A stretch of DNA of 64,000 nt from Cordilura impudica. Its lineage: Eukaryota > Arthropoda > Insecta > Diptera > Scathophagidae. The translations under genes and the position numbers were made by a program. Below, piece by piece: positions 43,288-55,327 of the stretch. The notes beneath the pieces are model-generated. The model was not told the origin of the DNA. It worked only from the letters and a program-made list of their open reading frames with translations, and did not search any database. The DNA lies in NCBI GenBank assembly GCA_963682025.1, contig OY821521.1:172842165-172906164 (forward strand). The letters run 5' to 3'. How positions within the stretch are numbered: position 1 is the first letter of the stretch; every line of letters begins with the position of its first letter.

Positions 43288-44056
43288 CAAGTAAGAAAAT
43301 TATAGTCGGTCTAGACCGACTATACGATACCCTATACCATGCGTTTAGAGACCCTATCTCTCAGGCCCAACTAACTGGATATAGTAAATATGCATAAACC
43401 AAATTTGAGTGGGATTTTTATTAATTTTTTGGCTGCAGATATGAAAAAGTACATATCGGATGCTATATCTATATGGGGACTAGGTCCAAAAATGGACCGA
43501 TTCTTATCATGTTTGGTAAAGTCTCTTGTATTTTGCAAAAAAATATACAAACAAAATTTGGGAAGAATCAGTGCAATATTTTTGTTTTTTTTTAATTGAT
43601 TTAAGTGAAGATCGGGAAGCAGCTCTATATGCGGCCAAAGGGATCATTTTTGGACTCCTCATTAGTGGATGTAATGAACGCATATAAACCCAATTTGAGT
43701 AAGATCTATGTGACAATTTGGATCTTATGACAATTTATGTCAATTTCATAGGGGTAATTTGTATGGGGGCTAGGTCTGAACATGGACCGATTCTCATCAG
43801 TTTCAATAGCGTTCATCCAATGGCCGATAAAAGCTTATATACCAAATTTCTTCAAAATAGATTCATATTTGCGACCTGCAGTTTGATTACAAGGTTTACA
43901 TGGACACACAGACGGACGGACATTGTTAAATCAACTCAGAAAGTGATTCTGATTCGATCGGTATAATTAAAGATGGGTCTAGGTCAAATATTTTTGGTTG
44001 TTACAAACAGCAGCACAAAGTCATTATACCCAAACCACATAGTGGTATAGGGTATA
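43288..44056 (-). mobile_element. mini-me-like element, copy 4, inside the heptamer array
   Basis: A complete minus-strand copy. It begins with the complement of the ATAATTTTCTTACTT end and a perfect 22-bp palindrome around GGTCTAGACC (about 43303-43324). It ends TGGTATAGGGTATA. The GACGGACGGACAT tract is reduced. Being bordered on both sides by the same heptamer repeat, it must have inserted into the array. Confidence 0.82.
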
Positions 44057-45005
44057 AAAATTAAAAATTAAAAATTAAAAATTAGAAATTAAAAATTAAA
44101 AATTAAAAATTAAAAATTAAAAATTAAAAATTAAAAATTAAAAATTAAAAATTAAAAATTAAAAATTAAAAATTAAAAATTAAAAATTAAAAATTAAAAA
44201 TTAAAAATTAAAAATTAAAAATTAAAAATTAAAAATTAAAAATTAAAAATTAAAAATTAAAAATTAAAAATTAAAAATTAAAAATTAAAAATTAAAAATT
44301 AAAAATTAAAAATTAAAAATTAAAAATTAAAAATTAAAAATTAAAAATTAAAAATTAAAAATTAAAAATTAAAAATTAAAAATTAAAAATTAAAAATTAA
44401 AAATTAAAAATTAAAAATTAAAAATTAAAAATTAAAAATTAAAAATTAAAAATTAAAAATTAAAAATTAAAAATTAAAAATTAAAAATTAAAAATTAAAA
44501 ATTAAAAATTAAAAATTAAAAATTAAAAATTAAAAATTAAAAATTAAAAATTAAAAATTAAAAATTAAAAATTAAAAATTAAAAATTAAATATTAAAAAT
44601 TAAAAATTAAAAATTAAAAATTAAAAATTAAAAATTAAAAATTAAAAAATAAAAAATAAAAATTAAAAATTAAAAATTAAAATTAAAAATTAAAAATTAA
44701 AAATTAAAATTTAAAAATTAAAAATTAAAAATTAAAAATTAAAAATTAAAAATTAAAAATTGAAAATTAAAAATTAAAAATTAAAAATTAAAAATTAGAA
44801 ATTAAAAATTAAAAATTAAAAATTAAAAATTAAAAATTAAAAATTAAAAATTAAAAAATAAAAATTAAAAAATAAAAATTAAAAATTAAAAATTAAAATT
44901 TAAAATTTAAAAATTAAAAATTAAAAATTAAAAATTAAAAATTAAAAATTAAAAATTAAAAATTGAAAATTAAAAATTAAAAATTAAAAATTAAAAATTA
45001 AAAAT
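44057..45005 (+). repeat. (TTAAAAA)n heptamer array, right half
   Basis: About 950 bp, same unit and orientation as 42647-43287. Towards 44640-44990 it becomes less regular (8-bp and 6-bp units), as expected at the edge of an array. Confidence 0.97.
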
Positions 45006-45550
45006 AAGTGATACATAGATAACGTCTTCTGATTGATTTTAAAAAAGTGCCTTAAAAAATCTTTAATTACTAGATGTTTACACATCTTCCCTGTTGCCGG
45101 ACTCACATGTTTTCTTCATTTCAATGGATGATGTTGATAATTTGTTAATCCCTGCGACTGAGGGTAAAAGAAAAAATATATCTGCTGCACTTCATAATGT
45201 AGAGTCTGAGGATAATGATGACAGTGATGATGGTGAAAATGCTTTTAAATCTCCCAATTAATTTATTAATTTATTTTCATTCTAATTCTTGCCTTAATTT
45301 ATATAAATTTTACTTTTGTTTTCAAAATACTTTCAAAATCTAAATACATTCAAGTCTATTGTTAAAAAAATAATTCGAATTTGTTAAATATTTTGTCTAT
45401 TGACATAAGAAGTGTTTCTTCTATTAATAAATTCAATAAAATCCACTATGCACTAAGTCACTTTGTAACACTACCGGATATAAAGCCATCCAAGAAACCT
45501 GTTTCAATAAGAAATTTCTAAATCTATACACTATTCCCGGTTATGGTGTT
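45006..45550 (+). pseudogene. LINE 5' piece: array flank, short acidic frame, endonuclease start
   Basis: The DNA 45006-45110 is shared (inverted) with 19685-19790. A 45-codon frame from ATG 45124 (acidic, with a DNDDSDDGEN stretch) might be the end of an ORF1. From about 45386 the frame reads NILSIDIRSVSSINKFN, then after a frameshift AIQETCFNKKFLNLYTIPGY, with the Glu of the apurinic endonuclease QET motif. The foldback element cuts it at 45550. Confidence 0.65.
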
Positions 45551-47497
45551 TGTATCAAAAAGTTATAATTTTTCTACTTTTAAATGTTATATTTTATATT
45601 ATTAGCCTAAGTTTTCTGAAAAAAAGTAATATTACCCAATTAACACGTTTGGACTTGGGGTCGCTAATGAAAGACAATTTATTCAAAAAAATCAAATATT
45701 TTGTAATTGCTGTTCAATTTTTTGATGTGATACTTAAAATATAATAACCAAATGTTCTAGTCTTCCATGCTAACAATTCCCTGCCGAGGCCAAACTTTGA
45801 ATTTTTGCATACTAAAAAAAATTAATTGTTCTAGTAAACTAGGTGAAACCCATAGTGAGGTTGAGAAATAAAATTGTGCTATATTTTTCCGATTTTTATG
45901 ATTTGATGATTATGATGATTTTATAATTTGACCCATTTGGACTTGGCGCCACAAATGACCCCAAGCTAGTTTAAGACGATTAAGTAAAAAAATTCAAATA
46001 CTTTGCAAATACTGCTGAATGTTGAATCATTTTAACCCTAGGAGCACATAGGTGTAAGTTTTCGTAAAATATAGCACGATTATTTCCCAACCCATAGTGA
46101 GGGTTTCACTTATGCCGTTTTCTTTTTTGACAAAAAATGTCGCCCTTTTTTTGCCCTTTTTTGGAAAAGTGTATTTTTTTATATATTCTGAATTAAGACC
46201 AACTTTGTATTATATATCAATCGAAAGGTTTCAAAGTGCTGTGTTCATAAATACAAAAAAATTTGATTATTATCCTCTTGGAAGTCATAGGGTGAAAATA
46301 TTCAAAAAAGGGGAACAATGGGGAAATATTCTCCCACTAGAAAGAAGTTAATGGCTCGAATTTTTTGTGATTTATGAGGGCTCGACTTTGAGATCTTTCG
46401 ATTGATATATAAGATAAGGTTGCTCTTAATTCAGAATATATAAAAAAATACACTTTTCGAAAAAAGGGCAAAAAGGGCGACATTTTTTGTCAGAAAAGAA
46501 AACGGCATTAGTTTACTAGAACAATTAATTTTTTTTAATATGAAAAAATTCAAAGTTTGACATCGGCAGGGAATGGGTTAACGTTGTTCGATTTATTCAA
46601 AATTTTTAGCATGGAAGACTTGAGGATTTAGTTATTATATTTTAAACGTCACATCAAAAAATTGAATAGCAATTACAAAATATTTGATTTTTTTTAATAA
46701 ATTGTCTTTCATTAGCTTGGGGTCATATGCGACCCCAAGTCCAAACGGGTTAATTAGGTAATATTACTTTTTTCAGAAACCCTAGGATACTAAAATAACA
46801 TATAACATTTAAAAGTTGAAAAATTATAACTTTTTGATACAAAGTATTTAGAAAGAGAACATTTACTGATTATTTCACAAAAAAATCATTTTTCTCGAAA
46901 TCCGCAAAAAAAATCCTTTGTAAAAAAAATTCTGCCGGAGGAATTTACTTAAAAATGCACACAATTAATCTCTAATATATATTTAATAAAACTTTAAAGT
47001 GCGAGAACCATTTTTTAAAATTTCCCATCTTTGGTCTCATTTCGCAATAGGTTAACAACATAGTAATAAAACAATACTTAATATCTGAGTACTTATAGGT
47101 ATAAAGACCAAAAAGAAAATTATGGCTTTAATCAATTTGTTAAACTTGAAAAAATGTTCATCACATTTCATGACCTAAAGTTTCTTGGCACAAAAGTGGT
47201 TTGGGGGATTTGTTATTTCTTGGCGAGTTTTTATTAGATTTTGAAGTTATATAGCTTTATAATTTAGTACTGATATCGATTCACTTACCAACTTGCAGAA
47301 AAACTTAAACTATAGAACGAAATTTTCGTAAAATCTGAAAAAAGTCATATTTTCCTCTTATAAAAACACTTTAAATTTTCAGTCGCGTTGAGGCACCTCC
47401 AAATTTATTTTGATTGACCCAAAACTTTGTATTTCTCAACTTTTTTTCTATTCGCATATTTTTAGGGGGTTTTATTAAGGGCCACCCTAATATACAT
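45551..47497. mobile_element. Foldback transposon copy 1 (left arm truncated)
   Basis: Left arm 45551 to about 46240 is inverted in about 46375-46842. Examples: GTATCAAAAAGTTATAATTT versus its complement near 46830, and GAAAACGGCATTAG versus ATGCCGTTTTC. The right arm continues to the terminal AAGGGCCACCCTAAT at 47497, while the matching left tip is missing. It belongs to the family of the complete copy at 51503-53931. Confidence 0.8.
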
Positions 47498-48132
47498 ATA
47501 TATTTAAATACTTATACATGTCCTGAATATCAGGAAAAAATTACATCAGTAATGTCCTTTCAAAAGTTTACCCTTCCCATAAAATTCATTGAAATTTCCC
47601 ATAAATTCATTGTAAAAAATAATTATGTTTAGAACTAAAATATGTAGTAACACACATACTAAAGTTTTATCTTTTTATATGTATAAGTTAAGTGTTAATA
47701 TACATTTTTGCAATGTTGTTCCACAAACAAAATTTTATTACCCATAAAAAGAAACAACTTTTTTCATTAGACATGAAAAAAGTTAATCAAATATTATCTA
47801 AGCATATTGCCGACAAACCATATGAAATAAGTCTAAAATTAGAGACCTCATAAAGTCAAAATGCGTTAATTTTGTATCCTTTTGAGTGGACTCCAAACAT
47901 TTAAAGTATTAAATTTGCCTAAAAATTTAATTTAATTACTCGTGCTCGTTCAATGATGTCGATATTAGTGCCCGCTGATAAAAGGGAATGCTGGCAAGTT
48001 TTTATGTTTTTCTATTTTATCATATAACGAAATAATATTATCAATAATGTATTTTGAAAATTTTATCCTTCAATATCTTTTGAAAATTATAGTAAATTCT
48101 ACGACACAAAAATTATGTTGTGTTAATAAAAA
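47498..48132. other. AT-rich spacer, nothing identified
   Basis: No repeat or coding signal beyond short artefactual frames. Confidence 0.4.
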
Positions 48133-48501
48133 CTAGCAGATTCCGAAATTCTAGCGTAAATTCTAGGAAATTTTATTTTTTCATTAAATAAAGACCCTAA
48201 AAGTATGCTAATCAATTATAGCCAATTCACAAATCAACACAAAAAACAAGCTCATTTTTATTACAAACACATTAACAAATTTAATAAAACAGACATAGCA
48301 TATATATATGTTTATGTATGTTTAGTAGCAATTTTAAATGCAATTTACTCAAAATAAAGAAAAAAAATTTAAAAATCTGTAAATCTGCAAAACGGCTAAA
48401 AAGAAATACCTTTCAAATAATCCACGCTTGGTCAAATCGGCATAAAACGGTAGAACAAAACATCAGTCACAAAAAATCGCCTAGCCCATTAATATTATAG
48501 A
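48133..48501 (-). mobile_element. Non-autonomous Helitron copy, minus strand
   Basis: CTAG complement at 48133, end GA complement at 48500-48501 followed by T. The hairpin region is shortened (ATTCCGAAATTCTAG). It holds the undisturbed site corresponding to the ribozyme-element insertion in the 24-25 kb Helitron. Confidence 0.82.
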
Positions 48502-48509
48502 TGTTGTAT

Positions 48510-49315
48510 TTATACCCTATACCACTATGTGGTTTGGGTATAATGACTTTGTGCTGCTGTTTGTAACAAGCAAAAATATTTGACCTAGACCCATCTTTAA
48601 TTATACCGATCGAATCAGAATCACCATCTGATTCGATTTAACGATGTCCGTCCGTCCGTCCGTCCGTCCGTCCGTCTGTGCGTCCATGTAAAGCTTTTAA
48701 TCAAACTGCAGGTCGCAAATATGAATATATTTTGATGAAATTTGGCATTTGATCTTATATCGGCCATTGGATGAACGCTATTGAAATTGGTGAGAATCGG
48801 TCCATGGTCAGACCTAGCCCCCATACAAATGACCCCTATGAAATCAACATATATTGCCATAAGATCCAAATTATCATACAAATCTTAGTCAAATTGGGTT
48901 TGTATGTATATATTACATCCATTAATCAGTAGTCCAAAAATGATCCCTCTTGGACAACTCTTAGTCATAGGCCCCATATAGAGCTGCTTCCCGATCTTCA
49001 CTTAAATCTATCAAAAAACAAAAATATTGCACTGATTCTTCTGAAATTTTGCTTGTATATATTTTTGCAAAATACAAGAGACTTTACCAAACATGGTCAG
49101 GATCGGTCCATTTTTAGGCCTAGTCCCCATATAGATATAGCATCCGATATGAACTTTTTCATATCTGCAGCCGAAAAAATTAATAAAAATCCCACTCGAA
49201 TTTGGTTTATGCTTATTTACTATATCCAGTTAGTTGGGCCTGAGAGATAGGGTCTCTAAACGCATGGTATAGAGTATCATATAGTCGGTCTAGACCGACT
49301 ATAATTTTCTTACTT
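48510..49315 (+). mobile_element. mini-me-like element, copy 5
   Basis: TTATACCCTATACCACTATG at the start, then ACGATGTCCG followed by a long GTCC run (about 48645-48677), and the GTCGGTCTAGACCGAC palindrome near 49286-49302. It lies 8 bp from a Helitron. It has the longest GTCC proto-microsatellite of the copies here. Confidence 0.82.
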
Positions 49316-49807
49316 CTTTTTTATTTGTTTAGAAATACTAATTTTCAGAAATTTTATGAGCATTTATCATTGAAATTATTCTCCAACTGCAGTTTGTGGT
49401 TTTGTTACAAGCCTTATAAGAATATTCTGACAAGCGGATCGATCATTAATGAATTAAAAAGGTATTATCTTTAATTTTTCTTAAATAGGAAAAACCCAAT
49501 TTTTTTATCCCAAATGAAAGTTTAAGCCGCCAAGATTAATGAATCCGTTGGTTGGATGCTCTGAAAAACCACTCGGAAAAATGTCCTTGTTGGGCCGGTA
49601 ATAAAGTGTAATTTAATTTTTGTCCAAAACATAAATGGAACGGATCAGGAACCAGCAAAAAACAAAGAAATTTTAAAGGAATTACATTTTAAGATCTTCC
49701 TAACGAAGAACTTCTTTTGATCTAATTTTAAATAACTCCCAAAGCTATTAGAATAAAGCTGCTATGAAAAAATTATACTTTTAAATCTATATAATATATA
49801 TAATATA
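49316..49807. other. Spacer, nothing identified
   Basis: A/T-rich with a few GC-richer words but no recognisable gene or repeat. Confidence 0.4.
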
Positions 49808-50115
49808 CTAGCAGATTCCAGCGCTCGAAATTCGAGTGCAATTTCTAGGCAACTTTATTTTTCAACTTAACCAATTCACAAACCAACACTCTTTGGTTTA
49901 TTATTATTGTGAGTGAAGAAAACAAACTCAAACAAACACATTAACAAATTTAATAAACCGTACGTAGCATATCTATAATTTTATGTATGTGTTAGTAGCA
50001 ACTTTAAATGAAATTTACTCAAAATAAAGAAAAAATTTTAAAAATCTGTAATATAATCGGGTAAAATCGGGATAAAACGGTAGAACTAAACATCGGTCAC
50101 AAGAAATATTATAGA
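49808..50115 (-). mobile_element. Helitron copy, minus strand, internally deleted
   Basis: CTAG complement at 49808, perfect hairpin CTCGAAATTCGAG, GA complement at 50114-50115. About 60 bp near the 5' end are missing (between AATCTGTAA and AATCGGGATAAAAC). Confidence 0.82.
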
Positions 50116-51170
50116 TATAAAATATACAGTATCCAAACAAATGTCGGGAATTACAAATTTATATTTAGAAATCTTTAAAATGAACAAAATAAAATGAAAT
50201 AATAGGTAGATAATAGTAGAAAAAAAGATTATTCCAATATATGTATGTAGTGGAAGTGCCTTAAGTTTGGACATAACGGTATATCGCGAAAAGTCGAGCT
50301 GATAGAAAAAAACGATTCCGCGTCGCAAATAACCTTAAACACAACATTCAGTTCTTAATCAACAAAAACCCTGTTCTCTTAAATTAAAATTAAAAAAAAA
50401 TCTTAAAATTTTATGGAAATCGGGATTTTTATAAATTGAGTTTTCTCGGTAAATTGTGAACAAAATCAAAAGTTGAGCACCGATTACAATGAAATAAAGC
50501 TCATTTCATTCAAAATATATCTAGCTAAATCCTTTTAGACCAAATTTGGGATCTATGTCGCATTTTTATTTTTTATGAATTTTTAATGAACAAAAACAAA
50601 TTTTTTTTTGAAAATTGTTCTTTTTTCAAAACTTCCACGATATCTCTGAAACTGATAGGCAAATTTAAAAGAAATGTAAACACGGCTTAAAGATGATATT
50701 GCTGATGAGTTTTCGATTTTTTTTAACTGAATATGATGAATCGTTTTCAAGTTATTCCAATATATGTAGTGGAAGTGCCTTAATTTTGGACACAACGGTA
50801 TGTCGCGAAAAGTCGAGCTGGTAGAAAAAAAAACCAAGTGCAGATTTGAAATCAGTGACCTCAAATTAGTAAAAAAATTGCAATATAGTTCCAGTCAACA
50901 TGAAAAAAGTTAAATTTTTTTCCCTTGTGTTATTTACTGCATTTTTTTTTTGAAAAAATATAGGAAAAATGTATTTTTTTTTTACTTTTTTCAGCATAAC
51001 TTACAGGGACTCCGAAATTTTCAATAAGAATATTTTACAAAATTGTAGCCACGGTAAAGCTCAACAACTTTTGTGGACATATCAGTACAATCTGAAGGGG
51101 TTTATTTGACCTAATATATATTTTTGCGCACTAGAAATTTTCTGCCATTACCCGGAGACCCCTTGCAATT
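50116..51170. repeat. Unclassified repeat with a 531-bp direct duplication
   Basis: About 85 bp at 50221-50310 (with GTGGAAGTGCCTTAA and CGCGAAAAGTCGAGCTG) recur at about 50752-50833 in the same orientation with small differences. The DNA between has no open frame of interest. It may be a transposon with direct terminal repeats or a decayed tandem repeat. Confidence 0.5.
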
Positions 51171-51489
51171 GCTTGGCAATTTTATTTCTCTACTTAGCCA
51201 AGTCACAAGCCGACATTTTTTTGGTTTATTATTATTGTGAATGAAGGTAACAAACTCATTAACAAATTTAATAAAACACACATAGCATATGTATAATTTT
51301 ATGTATGTGTTAGTAGCAACTTAAAATGCAATTTACTCAAAATTAAGGAAAAAATTAAAAAATCTGTAAATCTGCAGAACGGATAAAAAGAAATACCTTT
51401 CAAATAATATACGTTTGGTCAAAATCGGGATAAAACGGTAGAACAAAACATCGGTCACAAGAAATCGCCTAGCCTATTAATATTATAGA
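51171..51489 (-). mobile_element. Helitron copy, minus strand, 3' hairpin missing
   Basis: The family is recognisable from TTGGCAATTTTATTTCTC to the GA complement at 51488-51489. The CTAG end and hairpin have been replaced by unrelated DNA. Confidence 0.8.
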
Positions 51490-51502
51490 TATACTATATA
51501 CA

Positions 51503-53931
51503 TTAGGGTGGCCCTTAATAAAAAAAGTGTTCAAACTCTCCGTCGCACCCCCTAGAAATATGCGAATAGCAAAAAAACTGAGAAATACAAAGTTTTGGGC
51601 CAATCAAAAAACATTTAGAGGTGGCTAAAGCGATTGAAAATTTCAACTGTGTTTATATGGGAATATGTGACTTTTTTTTCAGATTTTATGAAAATTTCGT
51701 TCTATACAATAACTTTTCTGACAAATTGTTACACGGTTCGGGATCAGTATTAAATTATCTTTTCAAAAAGTAAAATCGAATACAAACTCGCCAGGAAATA
51801 GCAAATGCCCCAGACCACTTTAGTGCCAAAAAAAAAAAAAAAATAGGCCATGAAATTTGATGGCATTTTTTTCAGCTTTAAGAAATTAATTAAAGCCAAT
51901 ATTTTTGTTTAGTCTCTATATCTGTAAGAACTCAGATTTGAAATATTGTTTTATTACCACTTTGTTAACCTATTAAGCATTGAGACCGAAAATGGAAATT
52001 TTTTTGGATAAAATTTTAAAAACTCCTTTTTCAAGTTTTGAAAAATTTTCTTAAACGTAATTTAAAAAAAAATAATATTCAAAAGAATATGAAAGATAAA
52101 ATTAATTCTATTTATTTTGTTGTATTTATGGATGTTTTAGTGTGCGATTCAAATTGTTTTCTGTAATCACTTACGACTTGCAATAAGTATTGCTTTTCTT
52201 TAATCTATATTAATAGGCTAGGCGATTTCTTGTGACCGATGTTTGGTTCTGCCGTTTTATCCCGATTGTGACCAAACCTATATTATTTGAAAGGTATTTC
52301 TCTTTAGCCGTTTTGCAGATTTACAGATTTTTAAATTTTTCCTTTATTTTGAGTTAATTGTATTTAATGTTGCTACTAACACATACATAAAGTTAAACAT
52401 TTGCTATATATGTATTTATTAAATTTGTTAATGTGTTTGTTAATGAGTTTGTTATCTTCATTCACAATAATAATAAACCAAAAATGTGTTGATTTGTGAA
52501 TTGGCTAATTTGAAAAATAAAGTTGCCTAGAAATTGCACTCGAATTTCGAGCGCTGGAATCTACTAGTTTTACATTATTATATTAACTTTATATTTCATA
52601 TTCTTTTGAATAAATTGTCTTTTATAAGCTTTGGGTCATTTGTGGGTCTTCCTATTTTATCTCGAAAAATATAGATAGATTTTATACATAAAATAATTTT
52701 ATAACAAAATTGGCTAAAAGTTGTTTTAATTTATATTCGCGAGCAATGATCAGATAATTGCACCAAAGACATATCACATTAAATAAATAAAAATGAATCA
52801 GAATTATTTTTCTTAAATTCTAAATAGTGGTTTCATCGAGTTTAATAGAAAAACTCGTTTTCGGTAATTTTTATTTAAAAATATCTTAAAATCCAAAGCT
52901 GGCTTTAGCAAATAATGGGTTGACGTTCTTAGATTTATCCCAAATTTTAGGAACGGAATTTCTACACATTTGGTTATTATATTTTAAGCGTCGCATCTAA
53001 AAATTCAATAGCACTTACAAAACATTTGCCTTTTTTGAATAAATTGTCTTTTATTAGCTAGGGCTCACATGTGACCCCAATTTCAAAAGGGTTAATGCGG
53101 TTATATAATTTTTTTTCCAAAACCCTAGGCTATTTAGATAAAATATAACATTTAAAAGTAGAAAAGTTATGTATTTTTGATACAAAGTTTTTAGAAAGAG
53201 TACATTTACAAAATATTTTAGAAAAATCCTTTTTTCTCCAAATCCGCAAAAATAAAATCCTTGTGAAAAAAATTTTGGCATACTTAAAAATTCACTCAGT
53301 TAATTTCTAACATACATTTAACAAGAATTCAAAGAGCCAGATCAATTTTTTTAAATTTTGTTTAAGAAAATTTTTTTAAATTGGAAAATGAAGATTTAAA
53401 AATTTTATCAAAAAAAATTCCCATCTTTGGTCTCAATACGCAATAGGTTAACAACGTGATAAAAAAAAAATACTTCATATCTGAGTATTTATAAGTATAG
53501 AGACCAAAAAAAAAAAAAATTATGGTTTTAGTCAATTTCTCAAAGTTGCAAAAAATGCTATCAAATATCACGACTTAGTTTTTTTTGGCACAAAAGTGGG
53601 CTGAAGCATTTGCTAATTCTTGGCAGGTTTGTTTTCAATTTTGCTTTTAGAAAAGATAATTTAATACTGATCCCGAATCATTTAACAATTTGTCGGAAAA
53701 GTTAAACTATAGAACGAAATTTTAGTAAAATCTGAAAAAAAGTTATATTTTCCCCATATAAACACACTAGAAATTATCAATCGGGTTGAGCCACCTCTAA
53801 ATGTTTTTTGATTGGCCCAAAACTTTGTATTTCTCAGTTTTTTTGCTATTCGCATATTTCGAGGGGGTGCGACCGAGTGTTGAACACTTTTTTCCCCTCC
53901 ATATAATTAAGGGCCACCCTAATATACGAGT
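51503..53931. mobile_element. Foldback transposon copy 2, complete, with nested Helitron
   Basis: The tips are ATTAGGGTGGCCCTTAA at 51503 and the inverted TTAAGGGCCACCCTAAT at 53931. The inverted arms are at least 500 bp (51503-52040 against 53400-53931, with AAATATGCGAATAGCAAAAA and its complement, among others). The middle part matches copy 1 (46570-46990). The Helitron 52204-52567 is inside. No transposase is encoded and the superfamily is unknown. Confidence 0.85.
52204..52567 (+). mobile_element. Non-autonomous Helitron copy (inside the foldback element)
   Basis: It starts TCTATATTAATAGG and ends CTAG before T, with a perfect CTCGAATTTCGAG hairpin. Complete. Confidence 0.86.
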
Positions 53932-55327
53932 ATATATATTTTTTTTTTGGAATTTCAAAACGTGCGGGTCGGATTATTGGGACACTGGATCTAAAACTTT
54001 AGAGCACAAAATTTGAGCCAAATCGGACAAAGCTTTCTGGACGCGCATTGAGTTCAAATATCAAATATGCACATACATGTAAAAATTATCAAAAAAAAAA
54101 AACATTTTTCACAAATATTTTGATATAATAATTGCGTTTCAATTAAATTAATTAATAAACCATAATCTAGAGTAAATTATCATTCGAATAAAATAACAAA
54201 ATCTATTATCGGTTGAAAAACAGGCAATTTATATCAAGTTCCCCAGGCAATAAATGCGTCGCAGACCACTCGATTAAAAAAAAATCGAGCTCACATTTTT
54301 AAAAACATTGAAATAATTTACAACAACAACATTTTTGCATTCTCCTGATCCCAACGTGATCTTATGTAAAGTATTTTGCATCTCTTCTATTTTTATGCCG
54401 TTCTAAATTAATGTCAAAACGGTACATATTTTTATAGCACTACTTCAAAATCTTCAATTTGACTTTTTTAAAAATTTTGTTTAAGAAATTTTCCGAATTC
54501 AACGATTGGACTTTAAGATCTTATTAACAAGATATATGTGACTAAAAATGCCAAATATTGTAGGTAGCCTGTTTTTAATTGGCTAGGGCAGCGCTTTTAT
54601 TTCAGCGGATTTGAAGAAAAATGTGATTTTTCATACTTTTTCAACTTTTAGGCTGCATCTTTTTGGTGTTTCCATATTTCAAATATCTTTTATCAAAATA
54701 TTATACTACTTGATATAAGTTCTCAATCTTGTAAATTTAAGGTCAAATGTCAAATTTAAGGAGATTTACATTTTTTTAAAACAAAATATCGAAATAATAT
54801 ATATTTGTGGAAGGATTTCGATAAAACTTGTTAATAATATTTTAGTAATTCTAAAAAATAATATTCTGGACTTATTTTCTGAAATTAACCCGTGGCATAC
54901 TCTTGATGTCAAGATTACTATATAGAATATATGTTTGTGCAGCCATTGTGACAAAACTGTTCTGGATTTTTGTCCAATTTTTATCGATATTGTCCAAAAC
55001 TTAAATGTCGTCAATGATACTGCAGAAAGAGGCATAAAATTGATTCAAGAATACCATGGCGTTAAGTTTGCATAGCATAGTCCTACGACAAGCCCATGTT
55101 AAATTCAATGGTTGTGATAAAAATTTTTACAATATCTGGATCCAAAAATGACATTAATTTCCCTTCTTGGGAAGTTTTTTTTGTTTGCTGGAAACAAATC
55201 TTCAAAAATATTTTTGTATTTTAAGGTTCACATTTAAAAAAGCTTATTATTAAAATAATAGAAAAGCTCCTTTTTTTTAACATCCACCATGTGGAATGTA
55301 ATGATGTTAGTAAATTCCTAAACCATT
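53932..55327. other. AT-rich spacer, no gene
   Basis: A GC-richer phrase at about 53955-54060 (GGACACTGGATCTAAAAC, then GAGCCAAATCGGACAAAGC) looks like the edge of another dispersed repeat, not classified. The rest has no recognisable content. Confidence 0.4.
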
